64,000 nt of DNA from JAWOLE01 sp963815655. GTDB lineage: Bacteria > Acidobacteriota > Thermoanaerobaculia > UBA5066 > Gp7-AA6. The DNA is taken from assembly GCA_963815655.1 (NCBI GenBank), contig CAWFHK010000001.1:1984001-2048000 (forward strand). The letters are read 5' to 3'. Numbering within the stretch: the stretch's first letter is position 1; the number at the start of each line of letters is the position of its first letter. Both the position numbers and the translations under genes were made by a program. Shown one piece after another: positions 1-8,589 of the stretch. A model generated the notes under the pieces. That model was not told the DNA's origin. It saw only the letters and a program-made list of their open reading frames with translations, and made no database searches.

Positions 1-668
1 GTGCTGGCGAGCGGGATCAGGTGCAACTCGGGCGTCCCGAGAAACACTCCGGTCCGGCCGGTCGCTTTCAGGGCCGCGGCCACGGCATTGTACTTGGCCG
101 TGAAAACGGAAAGCGGTGTCGCCGTCACCCCGTCCAGGAGGAACCCCGCCCCGCCCGCTGTCAGGATGTCGTTGCCGATGATCCCGAGAGTGATGAACGT
201 GGGGTTCAGGGAGAGCGCCTGCGCCAGCGCCGTTCCCTGTCCGCGCAGCACGAGGTCGGCCGCGCCTCCGGTCACGGTGTCGGAGACGTCGGCGATCTTG
301 TACCCGGGCACGGACATGTTGTCGTAGGCGCGCGAGAGGAGCGCGTTGGTCGGCGCGCCGGTGCCCGTCGAGATCGGCCCGAAGGTCACCGAGGGCACGA
401 GGCTCTTCAAGCCGATGCAGGTCGGGATTCCCGGGTCCGAGACGGTGGGCTGCTGAAAGCCGGAAACGCCGAACTGCCTTGCCAGAGTGGCGGGGTAGGA
501 GAACTGCTGGTTCCGGACGACGAGGCAGCCGGAAGAAAAGCCTGCCCCGTAGCTGTCCCCCAGGGCCACGTATTTCGTGAAGTTCGGCGCCTGCGCCATG
601 GCAGGTCCGACCGCGAGAAGCGCCAGGACGGCGCCGATCGGGAGCGCGCGGAGAATCTTTTTGTTCAT
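1..668 (-). CDS. SGNH/GDSL hydrolase, exported (3' end outside window)
   Basis: Reading the minus strand from ATG at 668 gives 222 residues with no stop before the window edge, so the C-terminus is missing. It opens with a signal peptide (MNKKILRALPIGAVLALL, cleavage near AMAQA). Block I of the SGNH family is YVALGDSYGAG (nucleophile Ser in GDS, about residue 38), and the block III-like GIIGNDIL (Gly and Asn of the oxyanion hole) follows at about 165. The C-terminal Asp-His block V is not in view. A GAGGAG ribosome site lies 6-11 bases before the ATG. It follows the FadL-like gene by 14 bases in the same direction, so the two are probably co-transcribed; a secreted lipase/esterase beside a hydrophobic-compound porin fits uptake of lipids. 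The family call is secure; the substrate is unknown. Confidence 0.85.
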   Translation of the reverse strand, partial: MNKKILRALPIGAVLALLAVGPAMAQAPNFTKYVALGDSYGAGFSSGCLVVRNQQFSYPATLARQFGVSGFQQPTVSDPGIPTCIGLKSLVPSVTFGPISTGTGAPTNALLSRAYDNMSVPGYKIADVSDTVTGGAADLVLRGQGTALAQALSLNPTFITLGIIGNDILTAGGAGFLLDGVTATPLSVFTAKYNAVAAALKATGRTGVFLGTPELHLIPLAS

Positions 669-682
669 CGTCATCTCCTCGG

Positions 683-1993
683 TTAGAACGAAACCCGGAG
701 GCTGAACGCGAAGACGTTCGAGGATTCCTTGTAGATGCCGAAGTAGTTGTCCTGCGAGCGCCCCGCCGTGTCCAGCGTCTTGAACTTGATGTAGAGGTCG
801 GAGATGTCCACCCCCCAGCGATCGGTGTCGTAACCGAAACCGAGAGTGTAGGCGTCGCGGTCGTTGTCGGCGAGGATGGGGCCGGCGTTCGCGACCGGCT
901 GCGGCGTCTTGTCCCGGTAGTAGCCGGCCCGCACCGCCATGTTGGAGAACTTCTTCTCGAGCCCGACGCGATAGGCCCAGGAGTTCTTCCACGCCATGTT
1001 CCGGTGCAGGTCCCTCCCCGTCAGGTCCGGAAAGAGGATGTCCAGCGTCTGGAACTTCGACCATTCCGTCCAGTCCGCTTCGCCGGAGATCGTGAACTGT
1101 CCCGGAAGCGTCACGGCGGCGCCGAGGTTCAGGCTGCCGGGAAACTCGATGCTCGTCGTGACCGGGTGGTTTCCCGTCGGCAGCTGCGAGGCCACGATCC
1201 CGTCGAACTGCGCGTTGCCCGTCAGCCGCTGCTCGAACTTGGCGGTCCCCTCGTAGTCCACCTTGATCTTGCTCCGGTAGGCCGCCCCGAAGGAGAGCTG
1301 CGGGACCGGGCGGACCAGGATGCCCGCGTTCCACCCCCAGCCGTGGTTGTCCGTCAGCTCGCTGTTCAGCTTGACGTGCGCCACGTCCACGACCGAGTTG
1401 GTGAACGGGTTGATCGCCGCCTGGTTCTTCTCCAGCTGCACCTTGGAGAACCGGTAGTCGGCGCCGACGGCGATCGCGATCGCCGGCGTCGCCTGGAAGG
1501 AGAGAACGGGATTCAGGTCCGTCGACTGGATAACCGCGTTCTGCCCGATGAAGCGCCCGGAATACGTCTCGGCGTTGTCCCAGCGGAACCCGAGGCCGTA
1601 CGGCGCGAAGATCCCCAGCCCCAGGTTGATCTCGGAGGTCAGGGGGGCCACCACGTAGACCGTCGGCAGGACGAAGGTCGTCTTGTGCTCCTTTTCGGAG
1701 TTGCCGATCCCCGGAAACGGGTTCTCGCCGGCGAAGTCACCCTGCGTCTTGGTGATGAACGAGCTGCCGATCTCGGCCTCGAAGTGCTTCTGCCAGCCGA
1801 GTCCCGCGGGGTTGAAGAAAATGGCCGAGGGGTCGTTGGCCACCGCCGCGAACGCGAGGCCCATGCCCATCGCCCGCGCCCCCTGCGAATTGACCTGGAA
1901 GCCTGCCGGGAATGCCGGTGCCGCAGCCAGGAACAACAGGAACGCCATTGGAAGGGAGACAGTGCAAAATCGGACCCGAAGAGGTCTTGCCAC
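683..1993 (-). CDS. OmpP1/FadL-family outer-membrane transporter
   Basis: A 436-residue beta-barrel protein related to FadL, which admits long-chain fatty acids and other hydrophobic molecules across the outer membrane. The mature N-terminus shows the family signature GFQVNSQGARAMGMG, then AFAAVANDPSAIFFNPAGL, corresponding to the FadL N-terminal hatch. A hydrophobic signal (MAFLLFLAAAPAFPAG) precedes it, and the protein ends in Phe (LRVSF), as outer-membrane barrels do. I choose GTG at 1993 because AGGAGG lies nine bases upstream; an ATG at 2041 is in frame but has no such site and would push the signal peptide inward. It leads a two-gene unit with the GDSL hydrolase. The 94 bases to the divergent kinase hold both promoters. 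Confidence 0.93.
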   Translation of the reverse strand: MARPLRVRFCTVSLPMAFLLFLAAAPAFPAGFQVNSQGARAMGMGLAFAAVANDPSAIFFNPAGLGWQKHFEAEIGSSFITKTQGDFAGENPFPGIGNSEKEHKTTFVLPTVYVVAPLTSEINLGLGIFAPYGLGFRWDNAETYSGRFIGQNAVIQSTDLNPVLSFQATPAIAIAVGADYRFSKVQLEKNQAAINPFTNSVVDVAHVKLNSELTDNHGWGWNAGILVRPVPQLSFGAAYRSKIKVDYEGTAKFEQRLTGNAQFDGIVASQLPTGNHPVTTSIEFPGSLNLGAAVTLPGQFTISGEADWTEWSKFQTLDILFPDLTGRDLHRNMAWKNSWAYRVGLEKKFSNMAVRAGYYRDKTPQPVANAGPILADNDRDAYTLGFGYDTDRWGVDISDLYIKFKTLDTAGRSQDNYFGIYKESSNVFAFSLRVSF

Positions 1994-2075
1994 GGCTTCT
2001 GTCCTCCTAAAAAACTCTGCTTTCAAGGCTTTGAACAGCAAATCTATGCCCCCTCGGGGCCGAAGTCAAAGGCCA

Positions 2076-2081
2076 TACAAT
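2076..2081 (+). promoter_or_regulatory. candidate -10 box of a leaderless kinase mRNA
   Basis: TACAAT lies six bases before GTG 2088. Transcription starting about seven bases downstream would put the start codon at the 5' end. No convincing -35 hexamer is visible at the expected distance. Confidence 0.4.
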
Positions 2082-2087
2082 CCCGGC

Positions 2088-4190
2088 GTGTCCCGCGACA
2101 GCGACTCTCCCACGCGCGAATCCGTCGGGAAGCGGCCGGGGCCGTCGGCCGACCGGCCTCTCGAGTCCGGGACGCTTCTCGGCGAGCGCTACCGGATCGA
2201 ATCGGTCCTCGGCTACGGCGGCATGGGGGTCGTCTACCGGGCCCGCGACGTCAAGCTCGACCAGGACATCGCCTTGAAGCGCATCCGCCCCGACCGCATG
2301 TCGCCGGAGCGGCAACAGACTCTCCGGCGCGAGATCATCCTGTCCCGCCGCGTGACGCACGAGAACGTGTGCCGCGTCTACGACCTCGTCGAGTTGAACG
2401 GCGAGGAGTTCGTCTCCATGGAGTTCGTTCCGGGGCGGACCCTGAAGGATATCGAGACCGACGAGCGCGTCCTTCCCCTGGGGAGCGGCCTCGCGATCGC
2501 CAAGAAGATCTGCCGGGGTCTCGCGGCGGCCCACCGCATCGGCGTGCTGCACCGGGATCTGAAGCCTGAGAACGTCATCGTCACGAAGGATGGAACGCCC
2601 AAGCTCATGGACTTCGGGATCGCCGTCGAGACGGCCGTCTCCCATGGAGAGGAAGAGACCGTGCCGGGAACCCCCCAGTTCCTCGCGCCGGAGCTGCTGC
2701 GGGGCGGCGCGCCGAGCGTCCTGACCGACGTCTACGCGATGGGAGTCGTCCTCTTCGAGATGTTCACGGGACGGGTCCCCTTCGACGACAACGACACGTC
2801 GCGTCTGGTTCGCCGGATCATCAAGGAAGCGCCCCCTCCGGCGGCGACGTTCCGGCCGGACCTGCCCCCCGAGCTCCTCTCGATCCTCGATCGGACGATC
2901 GCCAGGGACCCGCAGGCGCGGTTCTGCGATGCCGACGCGCTCGCCGACGCCATCGCCGCGTTCGAGGGGAGCGTTCTGGACCGGGTCCTGGCCGAGGTGT
3001 CGGTCACGCGGGCCAAGATGGTCAAGCTCATGGTCATTCTCGAGGCGAACAAGTCGCTCGCGGCCACGTTCGACCCGACCGAGACCCTGAGGATCATCCT
3101 GAGGACCGCGACCTCGGAGACCGACGCCGAGCGCGGCACCATCTTCCTGAGAGACCCGGGCTCCGACACGATCGTCAGCCAGATTCTCGAGGGAGGCTCG
3201 GTCGCTCCCATCCGGCTTCCGCTCGGCCGCGGCATCGCCGGAACGGTGGCGAAGACGGGCGAGATCGTCAACATCACCGACGCCTACGGGGACCGGCGGT
3301 TCGATTCGGACACGGACGCCTCGTCGGGCTTCCGGACGAGCACGATCCTGGCCGCGCCGATGACGACGCCCGCGGGAGAGATCGTGGGGGTCGTCGAGTT
3401 GCTGAACAAACGCAACAAGACCTTCACGAAGGAAGACGAGGAGTTCCTCGCGGAAGTCGGCACGCACTCGGCGCTCGCGGTCCAGGGCGTGCGGGAGCAT
3501 GAAGCGGCGGTCTCCCGGGCGCGGCGGGAGGGCGCGACCGCGGCGCTGCGGGGCGTCCGGGCGCTGCTCGCGCCGGAAGCCTGGCCGGCATCGCCGGGAT
3601 TCGAGTCGGCGGCGCTCAACTGGGACGCGACGGAAGGAAGCCTGATCGCCTATGCCGCGGAGTCCGGCAACGGATTCCTCGCGCTTCTCCTCCTGGAGGC
3701 CGCCGACGTCACCGAAGTATCCGTCCGCGCTCTGTCCGGCGGCCTCGCCGCCGGACGCGGCCTGCTCGGGTCGGCCACTCCGGCCGAGATCCTCGGAAGG
3801 ATCCGGAAGGCCGCTCCCTCCTGTTCCGTCACGGCCGCGCGGTGGCAGGGGCCGCGCCTCTGGCTTTCCGCCGCCCGCGCCCCCCTCCCCTGTCTTCTGA
3901 GGGAAGGCAAGGCGCTGCGCCTCGCCGCGTCGGAAAACGAAGAGTGCAGGACGGCGACGTGCGAGACCATGCCCGGAGACCTGGCCATCGTGGCGTCGAG
4001 CGGTCTCGAACGCCTGCAGTTCGACAACACCTGGCGCCCCCCGGAGCAGCTTCTCGAGGAGCTGGCGACGGCGGCGGCGGCCGGGCCGCTGCGGACCGCG
4101 TTCGATCGAGCGGTCGCCGGCTGGAAGGATGCCGGCATTTCCCCGGGACCGGCCGATGTCCTGCTCCTCGGCGCGCGCAGGGAGACGTAG
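2088..4190 (+). CDS. Ser/Thr protein kinase with GAF and degenerate SpoIIE-like domain
   Basis: About 700 residues. The Hanks-type kinase domain (residues about 35-300) has glycine loop GYGGMG, catalytic HRDLKPEN, DFG within LMDFGIAVE, and the APE-equivalent LAPEL. A GAF domain follows (about 320-480), rich in GRGIAGTVAKTGE-type motifs. The last 200 residues align by eye with the SpoIIE/RsbU phosphatase fold (the segments LSAARAPLPCLLREG and MPGDLAIVASSGLERL match the usual AGHNPPLLLR and EPGDLLVLYTDGLTE), but the TDG aspartate is replaced by SSG and the terminal DDxT is absent. It is therefore probably a pseudophosphatase. No transmembrane segment is visible. GTG at 2088 is preferred because TACAAT ends six bases upstream and no Shine-Dalgarno is present; ATG at 2046 is possible. 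Confidence 0.85.
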   Translation: MSRDSDSPTRESVGKRPGPSADRPLESGTLLGERYRIESVLGYGGMGVVYRARDVKLDQDIALKRIRPDRMSPERQQTLRREIILSRRVTHENVCRVYDLVELNGEEFVSMEFVPGRTLKDIETDERVLPLGSGLAIAKKICRGLAAAHRIGVLHRDLKPENVIVTKDGTPKLMDFGIAVETAVSHGEEETVPGTPQFLAPELLRGGAPSVLTDVYAMGVVLFEMFTGRVPFDDNDTSRLVRRIIKEAPPPAATFRPDLPPELLSILDRTIARDPQARFCDADALADAIAAFEGSVLDRVLAEVSVTRAKMVKLMVILEANKSLAATFDPTETLRIILRTATSETDAERGTIFLRDPGSDTIVSQILEGGSVAPIRLPLGRGIAGTVAKTGEIVNITDAYGDRRFDSDTDASSGFRTSTILAAPMTTPAGEIVGVVELLNKRNKTFTKEDEEFLAEVGTHSALAVQGVREHEAAVSRARREGATAALRGVRALLAPEAWPASPGFESAALNWDATEGSLIAYAAESGNGFLALLLLEAADVTEVSVRALSGGLAAGRGLLGSATPAEILGRIRKAAPSCSVTAARWQGPRLWLSAARAPLPCLLREGKALRLAASENEECRTATCETMPGDLAIVASSGLERLQFDNTWRPPEQLLEELATAAAAGPLRTAFDRAVAGWKDAGISPGPADVLLLGARRET

Positions 4191-4206
4191 GTTTCAGGTT
4201 TCAGGT
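4190..4206. repeat. heptamer tandem repeat (GGTTTCA), single short arm
   Basis: Two full copies plus a partial copy of GGTTTCA begin at the last base of the kinase stop codon. They lie between two convergent genes. On the other strand the repeat encodes the last residues and the stop codon of the DUF488 gene (CCT GAA ACC TGA). Confidence 0.75.
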
Positions 4207-4736
4207 GTGAGCGGCGACTCTTCGCCGTCGTAGATCACGCGGGATCCCTCCAGGCGCGCGAACGCCGGGAGCTCGTGAGGCCGCGCCTCTTTCTCCGACA
4301 GAATATCGAGGACCTCCCATCCGCGGGCGACGAGAGCATTCGCGATGAGCGAGCGATGACAGCGCCAGGGCAGCGCCTCGGCGCACATCAATGCTGACCG
4401 GCTTCCCTTCGCCAACTCCAGGACGCGGCCGAGCCCCGAGGTGAACTCCGGCGTGTCGATGAAGTCGGCATACCCGCGGAAGGCCTCGACTCTCCACGCC
4501 TTGTGGGGCGAATCGGCCCGGGCCTTGCGCCGCCCGCCCAGCTCCGGCAGCCCCGCGTAGCCGATCCCCGCCTCCGGAAGACTCCGCCCGAGACTCGCGG
4601 CGTTGAAATGAGGCCACTTGCGCGACGCCGGAAACCGTCGGACGTCGATCACGCGCCGGATGCCATGCGCGTTCAGGATCCCGAGGAATCTCTCGAGCGG
4701 GTGATTCGAGTGGCCGACGGTCCAGACGGAGTCCAA
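4194..4736 (-). CDS. DUF488 family protein
   Basis: About 180 residues with the DUF488 signature: WTVGHSNHPLERF at the N-terminus, VIDVRRFPASRKWPHF, YAGLPELGGRR, and the C-terminal CAEALPWRCHRSLIA with its conserved Cys-Arg-Cys-His cluster. The family is conserved but has no settled biochemical role. Both ends are unusual: the stop codon and last three residues (PET) come from the GGTTTCA repeat at 4190-4206, and every plausible start (TTG at 4736 or 4757) lies inside the GTCCAA repeat array at 4731-4807. I choose 4736 because it leaves the shortest extension before the conserved GHS motif. It is unclear whether repeat invasion replaced the original start and stop. Confidence 0.85.
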   Translation of the reverse strand: MDSVWTVGHSNHPLERFLGILNAHGIRRVIDVRRFPASRKWPHFNAASLGRSLPEAGIGYAGLPELGGRRKARADSPHKAWRVEAFRGYADFIDTPEFTSGLGRVLELAKGSRSALMCAEALPWRCHRSLIANALVARGWEVLDILSEKEARPHELPAFARLEGSRVIYDGEESPLTPET

Positions 4737-4807
4737 GGTCCAAGGTCCAATGTCCAAAGTAGCACGGGCCTCCTTGGACCTTGGACTTTGGACTTTGGAC
4801 TTTGGAC
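4731..4807. repeat. inverted pair of heptamer arrays (GTCCAAR ... YTTGGAC)
   Basis: The left arm (4731-4760) is four units GTCCAAG, GTCCAAG, GTCCAAT, GTCCAAA. A 12-base unique spacer follows. The right arm (4773-4807) is five units of CTTGGAC or TTTGGAC, the reverse complement of the left word. The arms can form a long imperfect hairpin. The element lies 17 bases after the stop of the FakA-FakB gene and overlaps the 5' end of the DUF488 gene. Confidence 0.9.
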
Positions 4808-4824
4808 CGCGCGGCGAAGCCGCG

Positions 4825-6618
4825 CTACGGCAGCACCGCGACCGCGACCGCGCCCGGCCCTCCGTGCGCTCCGAGCGCGGGGCCGCATTCGACGATCATG
4901 ACGTCGGATTCCGGGTAGCGCTGCCGGATCTCCTTCGCGAGCGACTCCGCCAGCTCCTCGGCGTCGCAGTGAGCCACGCCGAAGCGCCGGCCCTCTCCGT
5001 TTCCCGCCTCCGCAGATTCGAAGAGCAGCGCCATCATCTTCCGGCGCGCCGCGGCAAAACCGCGGGCCTTCGCCGCCGGCTCCGCGGTCCCGTCTGCCGA
5101 GAGCGTGAGGACGGGCAGAAGCCCGAGGACCCTCGCGAGCAGCCCCTTCAAGGGGGAAACGCGGCCGCCCCGCACGAGGTGCTCCAGCGTCGGCACGGCG
5201 ATGAAGAGCCGGGCGCGGTCCGCCGCGTCGCGGGCGATCCGCGCGACCTCGTCGGCGTTCCTGCCGGCGGCGGCCGCCTCGGCGGCGGCGCGCACGACGA
5301 GCCCCAGGCCGACGGAGACGTTGCGGCTGTCCACGTGCGTGAGAAGCGTCTTCTCGACCGGGCGCGCGCCGACGATCGCCGCCTGGTAGGTCCCGGAGAC
5401 GGCGGCGGAGAGGTGGATCGAGACGATCGAGCCGGCGTGGGTCGCGAGGTTCTGATACACCTGCGTGAAATCCGCGGGAGGAGGCTGCGAGGTCTTCGGA
5501 ACCTGCGTCGTCACCGCGAAGCGAGCGTAGAACTCCGACGGCGTCAGGGTCACCTTGTCGAGGTAGTTCTCCGATCCGAAATAGACGCGGACCGGCACGA
5601 CCCCGATGTTCAGCTCCTCCAGGAGCGTCGGCGGCAGGTCGCAGGTCGAGTCGGTCACGACCGCGACGCGCGCCGCCCGGTTCTGATCGAAGCGGGTCTC
5701 GTGCTGGGCGCGCATGTCCTCGACCTTGGTCTGGGCCACTTCCGCCAGGCGCGCCGCCATCTCGAAGAGCTTCTCCGGCTCGTTGGTGTGCACGTGCAGC
5801 CGGACCTTCGAGGAGCTGCCGGCGATGACGATGGAGTCTCCGAGCAGGGCCGCTTCCCTTCGGAGCGCGCTCTTGTCGAGCGATTCACCCTCGAGCAGGA
5901 CCTCGGTGCAGTAACGGAAGAGGATCGACTCGAGCTGCTTCTCGAAGACCGCCGCCTTGACCTCTTCCGGCGGCGCTTCCGGCGGCCCGTGGCGGGAGGC
6001 CTCCTGAATGTACCGGACGATCCCCTCGAGCAGATAGACGAAGCCCTGCGCTCCCGCGTCCACGACGCCCGCCTTCTTCAGGGCCTTCATCTGGTTGGGC
6101 GTGTTCTCGAGCGACTTCTTCGCTTCCCGGAGCGACTCGGGCAGGAGCCGCGCGAAGTCGGAGTCCTCGCCGGCCCGACGCCGGACCGCGTTCGCCCAGT
6201 CGCGGATGACCGTCAGGATCGTGCCCTCGACGGGCCGCGCGATCGCCCCGTATGCGGACTCGGCCGCCCCGACGACGGCGGCGGCGAAGTCCCGGGTCGA
6301 GGCCCGCGACACGTCCGGCAGCGCCTCGGAGAACCCGCAGAAGAACTGGGCCATGATGGCGCCGGAGTTGCCGCGGGCGCCGGCCACGGCCTCTTCGGCC
6401 AGGGCGCGCGACATCTCGCGGACATGCCGCTGGCGGAGGCTCGCGATGCCCGCCGAGACCTTCCGGAGCGTCGAGGCCAGGTTGGTTCCGGTGTCGCCGT
6501 CGGGGACCGGGAAGATATTGATCTTGTTCAACGGCTCCGCCCGCTCTCCGACGAAGCGCGAACCCGCGATGACGGCTCGCGCCAGCCGCCGCCCGTCGAG
6601 GTACGAGACGGAAATCAC
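4825..6618 (-). CDS. FakA-FakB fusion: DhaL/Dak2 kinase domain plus DegV fatty-acid-binding domain
   Basis: 597 residues. Residues 1 to about 200 form a DhaL (Dak2) ATP-binding domain with NIFPVPDGDTGTN at 34-46, whose aspartates bind Mg-ATP, and GARGNSGAIMAQFF. A middle region (about 215-315) carries the FakA-like LHVHTNEPEKLF segment. From about residue 320 a DegV/FakB domain begins with VAVVTDSTCDLPP, followed by the SGT motif in LSAAVSGTYQAA. In Firmicutes, FakA phosphorylates fatty acids held by a separate FakB; here both halves are one chain, so it probably makes acyl-phosphate for phospholipid synthesis from exogenous fatty acids. That reading is inference and would fit the nearby FadL gene. 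GTG 6618 overlaps the upstream stop (GTGA). Confidence 0.88.
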   Translation of the reverse strand: MISVSYLDGRRLARAVIAGSRFVGERAEPLNKINIFPVPDGDTGTNLASTLRKVSAGIASLRQRHVREMSRALAEEAVAGARGNSGAIMAQFFCGFSEALPDVSRASTRDFAAAVVGAAESAYGAIARPVEGTILTVIRDWANAVRRRAGEDSDFARLLPESLREAKKSLENTPNQMKALKKAGVVDAGAQGFVYLLEGIVRYIQEASRHGPPEAPPEEVKAAVFEKQLESILFRYCTEVLLEGESLDKSALRREAALLGDSIVIAGSSSKVRLHVHTNEPEKLFEMAARLAEVAQTKVEDMRAQHETRFDQNRAARVAVVTDSTCDLPPTLLEELNIGVVPVRVYFGSENYLDKVTLTPSEFYARFAVTTQVPKTSQPPPADFTQVYQNLATHAGSIVSIHLSAAVSGTYQAAIVGARPVEKTLLTHVDSRNVSVGLGLVVRAAAEAAAAGRNADEVARIARDAADRARLFIAVPTLEHLVRGGRVSPLKGLLARVLGLLPVLTLSADGTAEPAAKARGFAAARRKMMALLFESAEAGNGEGRRFGVAHCDAEELAESLAKEIRQRYPESDVMIVECGPALGAHGGPGAVAVAVLP

Positions 6619-6878
6619 GACTTGAAGTGGGCCGGCTGTGCCTTCGGCGCGACGGAGGCGTCCCGCGCCGTCTTGTATTCCCCGGCCACCGCGGGCAGCC
6701 GGTCGAGATAGAGGAGGACGACCCCGCACCCCATGCAGGCCCAGGGATAGATGCGCTCGTTTCCCCAGTCGAAGAGCGTCCGCCTCCAGGGCTTCCTCCA
6801 GAAATAGAAGGTGGAGTGCGCCGAGCGGATCAAGTCTCCGCCGCAGAGCGGACATTTTCGCTGGAACGCGGAGGACAT
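6615..6878 (-). CDS. small double zinc-ribbon protein of unknown function
   Basis: 87 residues with two Cys-x2-Cys knuckles, CPLCGGDL near the N-terminus (residues 9-12) and CMGCGVVL (about 49-52), which together can bind one zinc ion. A stretch rich in aromatic residues lies between them (FYFWRKPW, FDWGNERIYPW). I do not recognise a named family. It is the first gene of a two-gene unit: its TGA overlaps the GTG of the FakA-FakB gene, so the two are translationally coupled and may be functionally related. Confidence 0.75.
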   Translation of the reverse strand: MSSAFQRKCPLCGGDLIRSAHSTFYFWRKPWRRTLFDWGNERIYPWACMGCGVVLLYLDRLPAVAGEYKTARDASVAPKAQPAHFKS

Positions 6879-7071
6879 AGGTGCGCCCGGAGGATATCGC
6901 AGAGCGGGATGGGCGTCACCCGACGCTCCGACCGATACGAGTGTTCCTTCGAAATCCGCCCGGTGCCGGTCCGCCTCCCTCGTCGGCAGGCGACGGCCCT
7001 GCCGCGGCCAGAGAACGACGCCGGCTCCGGGGCGAGTTTTTCGCCACGATCACGTCAAGCGTTGCAGGGCG

Positions 7072-8589
7072 CTAGGTGTCGCGCTTGCCGCCTTGCGGGC
7101 GCCAGCGCAGGACGAGGTTTCTCGCGGCGGCGACTTCGTCCACGCGCTTGACCGGCGTCGTGTGCGGGGCTTTGAGAACGATGTCTGGATTCTCCTCGGC
7201 CTCGCGGGCGATCCGGCGCATCGCGGAGATGAAGGCATCGAGGCCGGGCTTCCCCTCCGTCTCGGTAGGCTCGATCATGAGCGCGCCATGCACGATGAGG
7301 GGGAAGGAGATCGTGGGCGGGTGGAAGCCGAAGTCCATCAGGCGCTTCGCGATGTCCATGCCGTGGACCCCGCGCTCGGCCTGCTTCTTGTCGGAGAAGA
7401 CCACTTCGTGCATCGAAGGCGCGTCGTATTTCAGGTGATAGACGCCGGTCAGGCCGGCGCGGATGTAGTTCGCGTTGAGCACGGCGCCGCGCGCGACCTC
7501 CCCGATCCGGTTTCCGTAGGCGCCGATGTAAGCAAGGGCCCGCACGAACATGCCGTAGTTGCCGAGGAAAGTGCGCAGGCGGCCGATCGAGTCGGGGCGG
7601 TCGTAGTCGAGCGTGAAGGTCCCGTCGGGACGCCGCTCGATCGTCGGTCGCGGGAGGTGAGGCACGAGCTTCTCCGTCACGGCCACGGGCCCGGACCCCG
7701 GCCCTCCCCCGCCGTGCGGCGTCGAGAAGGTCTTGTGCAGGTTCATGTGCATGACGTCGATGCCCATGCGGCCGGGCGTTGCGACGCCGACAAAGGAGTT
7801 GAAGTTGGCGCCGTCGCAGTAGAGGTAGCCCCCTTTTCCGTGCACGACCCGGGCGATCTCGAGGATCTGGCTCTCGAAGATTCCGAGCGTGTTCGGGACG
7901 GTCAGCATGAGCGCCGCGACGTCCCCGGTCATCGCCTCCTCGAGCACGTGGAGGTCCAGGGTCCCCCGGGCGTTGGACTTCAACTCCCGGACCCGGTAAC
8001 CGGCGAAGTGCGCCGAGGCCGGGTTGGTCCCGTGCGCGGAATCCGGAATGAGCACGACCTCGCGCGGATTGCCGCTCTTCGCGAGCGCGGCCCGGATCAT
8101 CAGGATCCCGGCCAGCTCCCCCTGGGCGCCGGCCGAAGGCTGCAGCGTCACGCGGGAGAGGCCCGTCAGCTCGATCAAGGCCTGCTCCAGGCGCCAGGCA
8201 AGCTCGAGCGTCCCCTGCGAGACCTCCTCGGGCGCGAACGGATGGGAGGCGGCGAACCCGGGGAGGCGCGCGACCTCCTCGTTCGTCCGTGGGTTGTGCT
8301 TCATCGTGCAGGAGCCGAGCGGATAGAGCCCCTCGTCGATGGAGAAGTTGAGCCGCGAGAGGCGCGTGAAGTGGCGCGCGACTTCGACCTCCGAGATCTC
8401 CGTTTCCCCCTCGATCGGTCCCCGCCGCAGGTGCTCCGGAATCGCGAGGGCCGGCGGGACGTCGAGCGGCGGCAGCGAGTAACCGATCTTCCCCTCGCCC
8501 GACCGCTCGAAGACGAGCGGCTCGTGCCGCGGCTCGGGACGGGCGCGGTCCCGCGGCTGCGCCGCCTCCTCTTCCAGCTCCACGCTCAT
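7072..8589 (-). CDS. gcvPB: glycine dehydrogenase (decarboxylating) subunit 2
   Basis: 505 residues. This is the PLP-binding half of the two-subunit P-protein, which decarboxylates glycine and passes the aminomethyl group to the lipoyl arm of GcvH. The PLP lysine sits in NLHKTFSTPHGGGGPG. Other family segments are YPLGSCTMKHNPR near the N-terminus and SAHGTNPASAHFAGY. The N-terminal 35 residues are a poorly conserved acidic/arginine-rich extension. ATG 8589 overlaps the gcvPA stop (ATGA). It is the last gene of the gcv operon. Confidence 0.96.
   Translation of the reverse strand: MSVELEEEAAQPRDRARPEPRHEPLVFERSGEGKIGYSLPPLDVPPALAIPEHLRRGPIEGETEISEVEVARHFTRLSRLNFSIDEGLYPLGSCTMKHNPRTNEEVARLPGFAASHPFAPEEVSQGTLELAWRLEQALIELTGLSRVTLQPSAGAQGELAGILMIRAALAKSGNPREVVLIPDSAHGTNPASAHFAGYRVRELKSNARGTLDLHVLEEAMTGDVAALMLTVPNTLGIFESQILEIARVVHGKGGYLYCDGANFNSFVGVATPGRMGIDVMHMNLHKTFSTPHGGGGPGSGPVAVTEKLVPHLPRPTIERRPDGTFTLDYDRPDSIGRLRTFLGNYGMFVRALAYIGAYGNRIGEVARGAVLNANYIRAGLTGVYHLKYDAPSMHEVVFSDKKQAERGVHGMDIAKRLMDFGFHPPTISFPLIVHGALMIEPTETEGKPGLDAFISAMRRIAREAEENPDIVLKAPHTTPVKRVDEVAAARNLVLRWRPQGGKRDT

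Noticed and set aside
1683..2087. N-terminal extension of the kinase gene to 1683
   Set aside because: It would run through the antisense strand of the FadL porin gene and its signal peptide, and its residues show no kinase similarity. The gene starts at 2088 or 2046.
1004..2569. Long Arg-rich or Ala-rich open frames on the opposite strand of many genes
   Set aside because: GC-rich codon usage leaves few stops in shadow frames. These frames lack family motifs, and each lies opposite a clear gene.
4731..4807. CRISPR array
   Set aside because: Units are 7 bp without spacers and the second arm is inverted, which does not match CRISPR repeat-spacer organisation. No cas genes are present.
7031..7045. 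Terminator after gcvPB (GGCGA-GTTTT-TCGCC)
   Set aside because: The stem has only five pairs and no U-tract follows on the minus strand.
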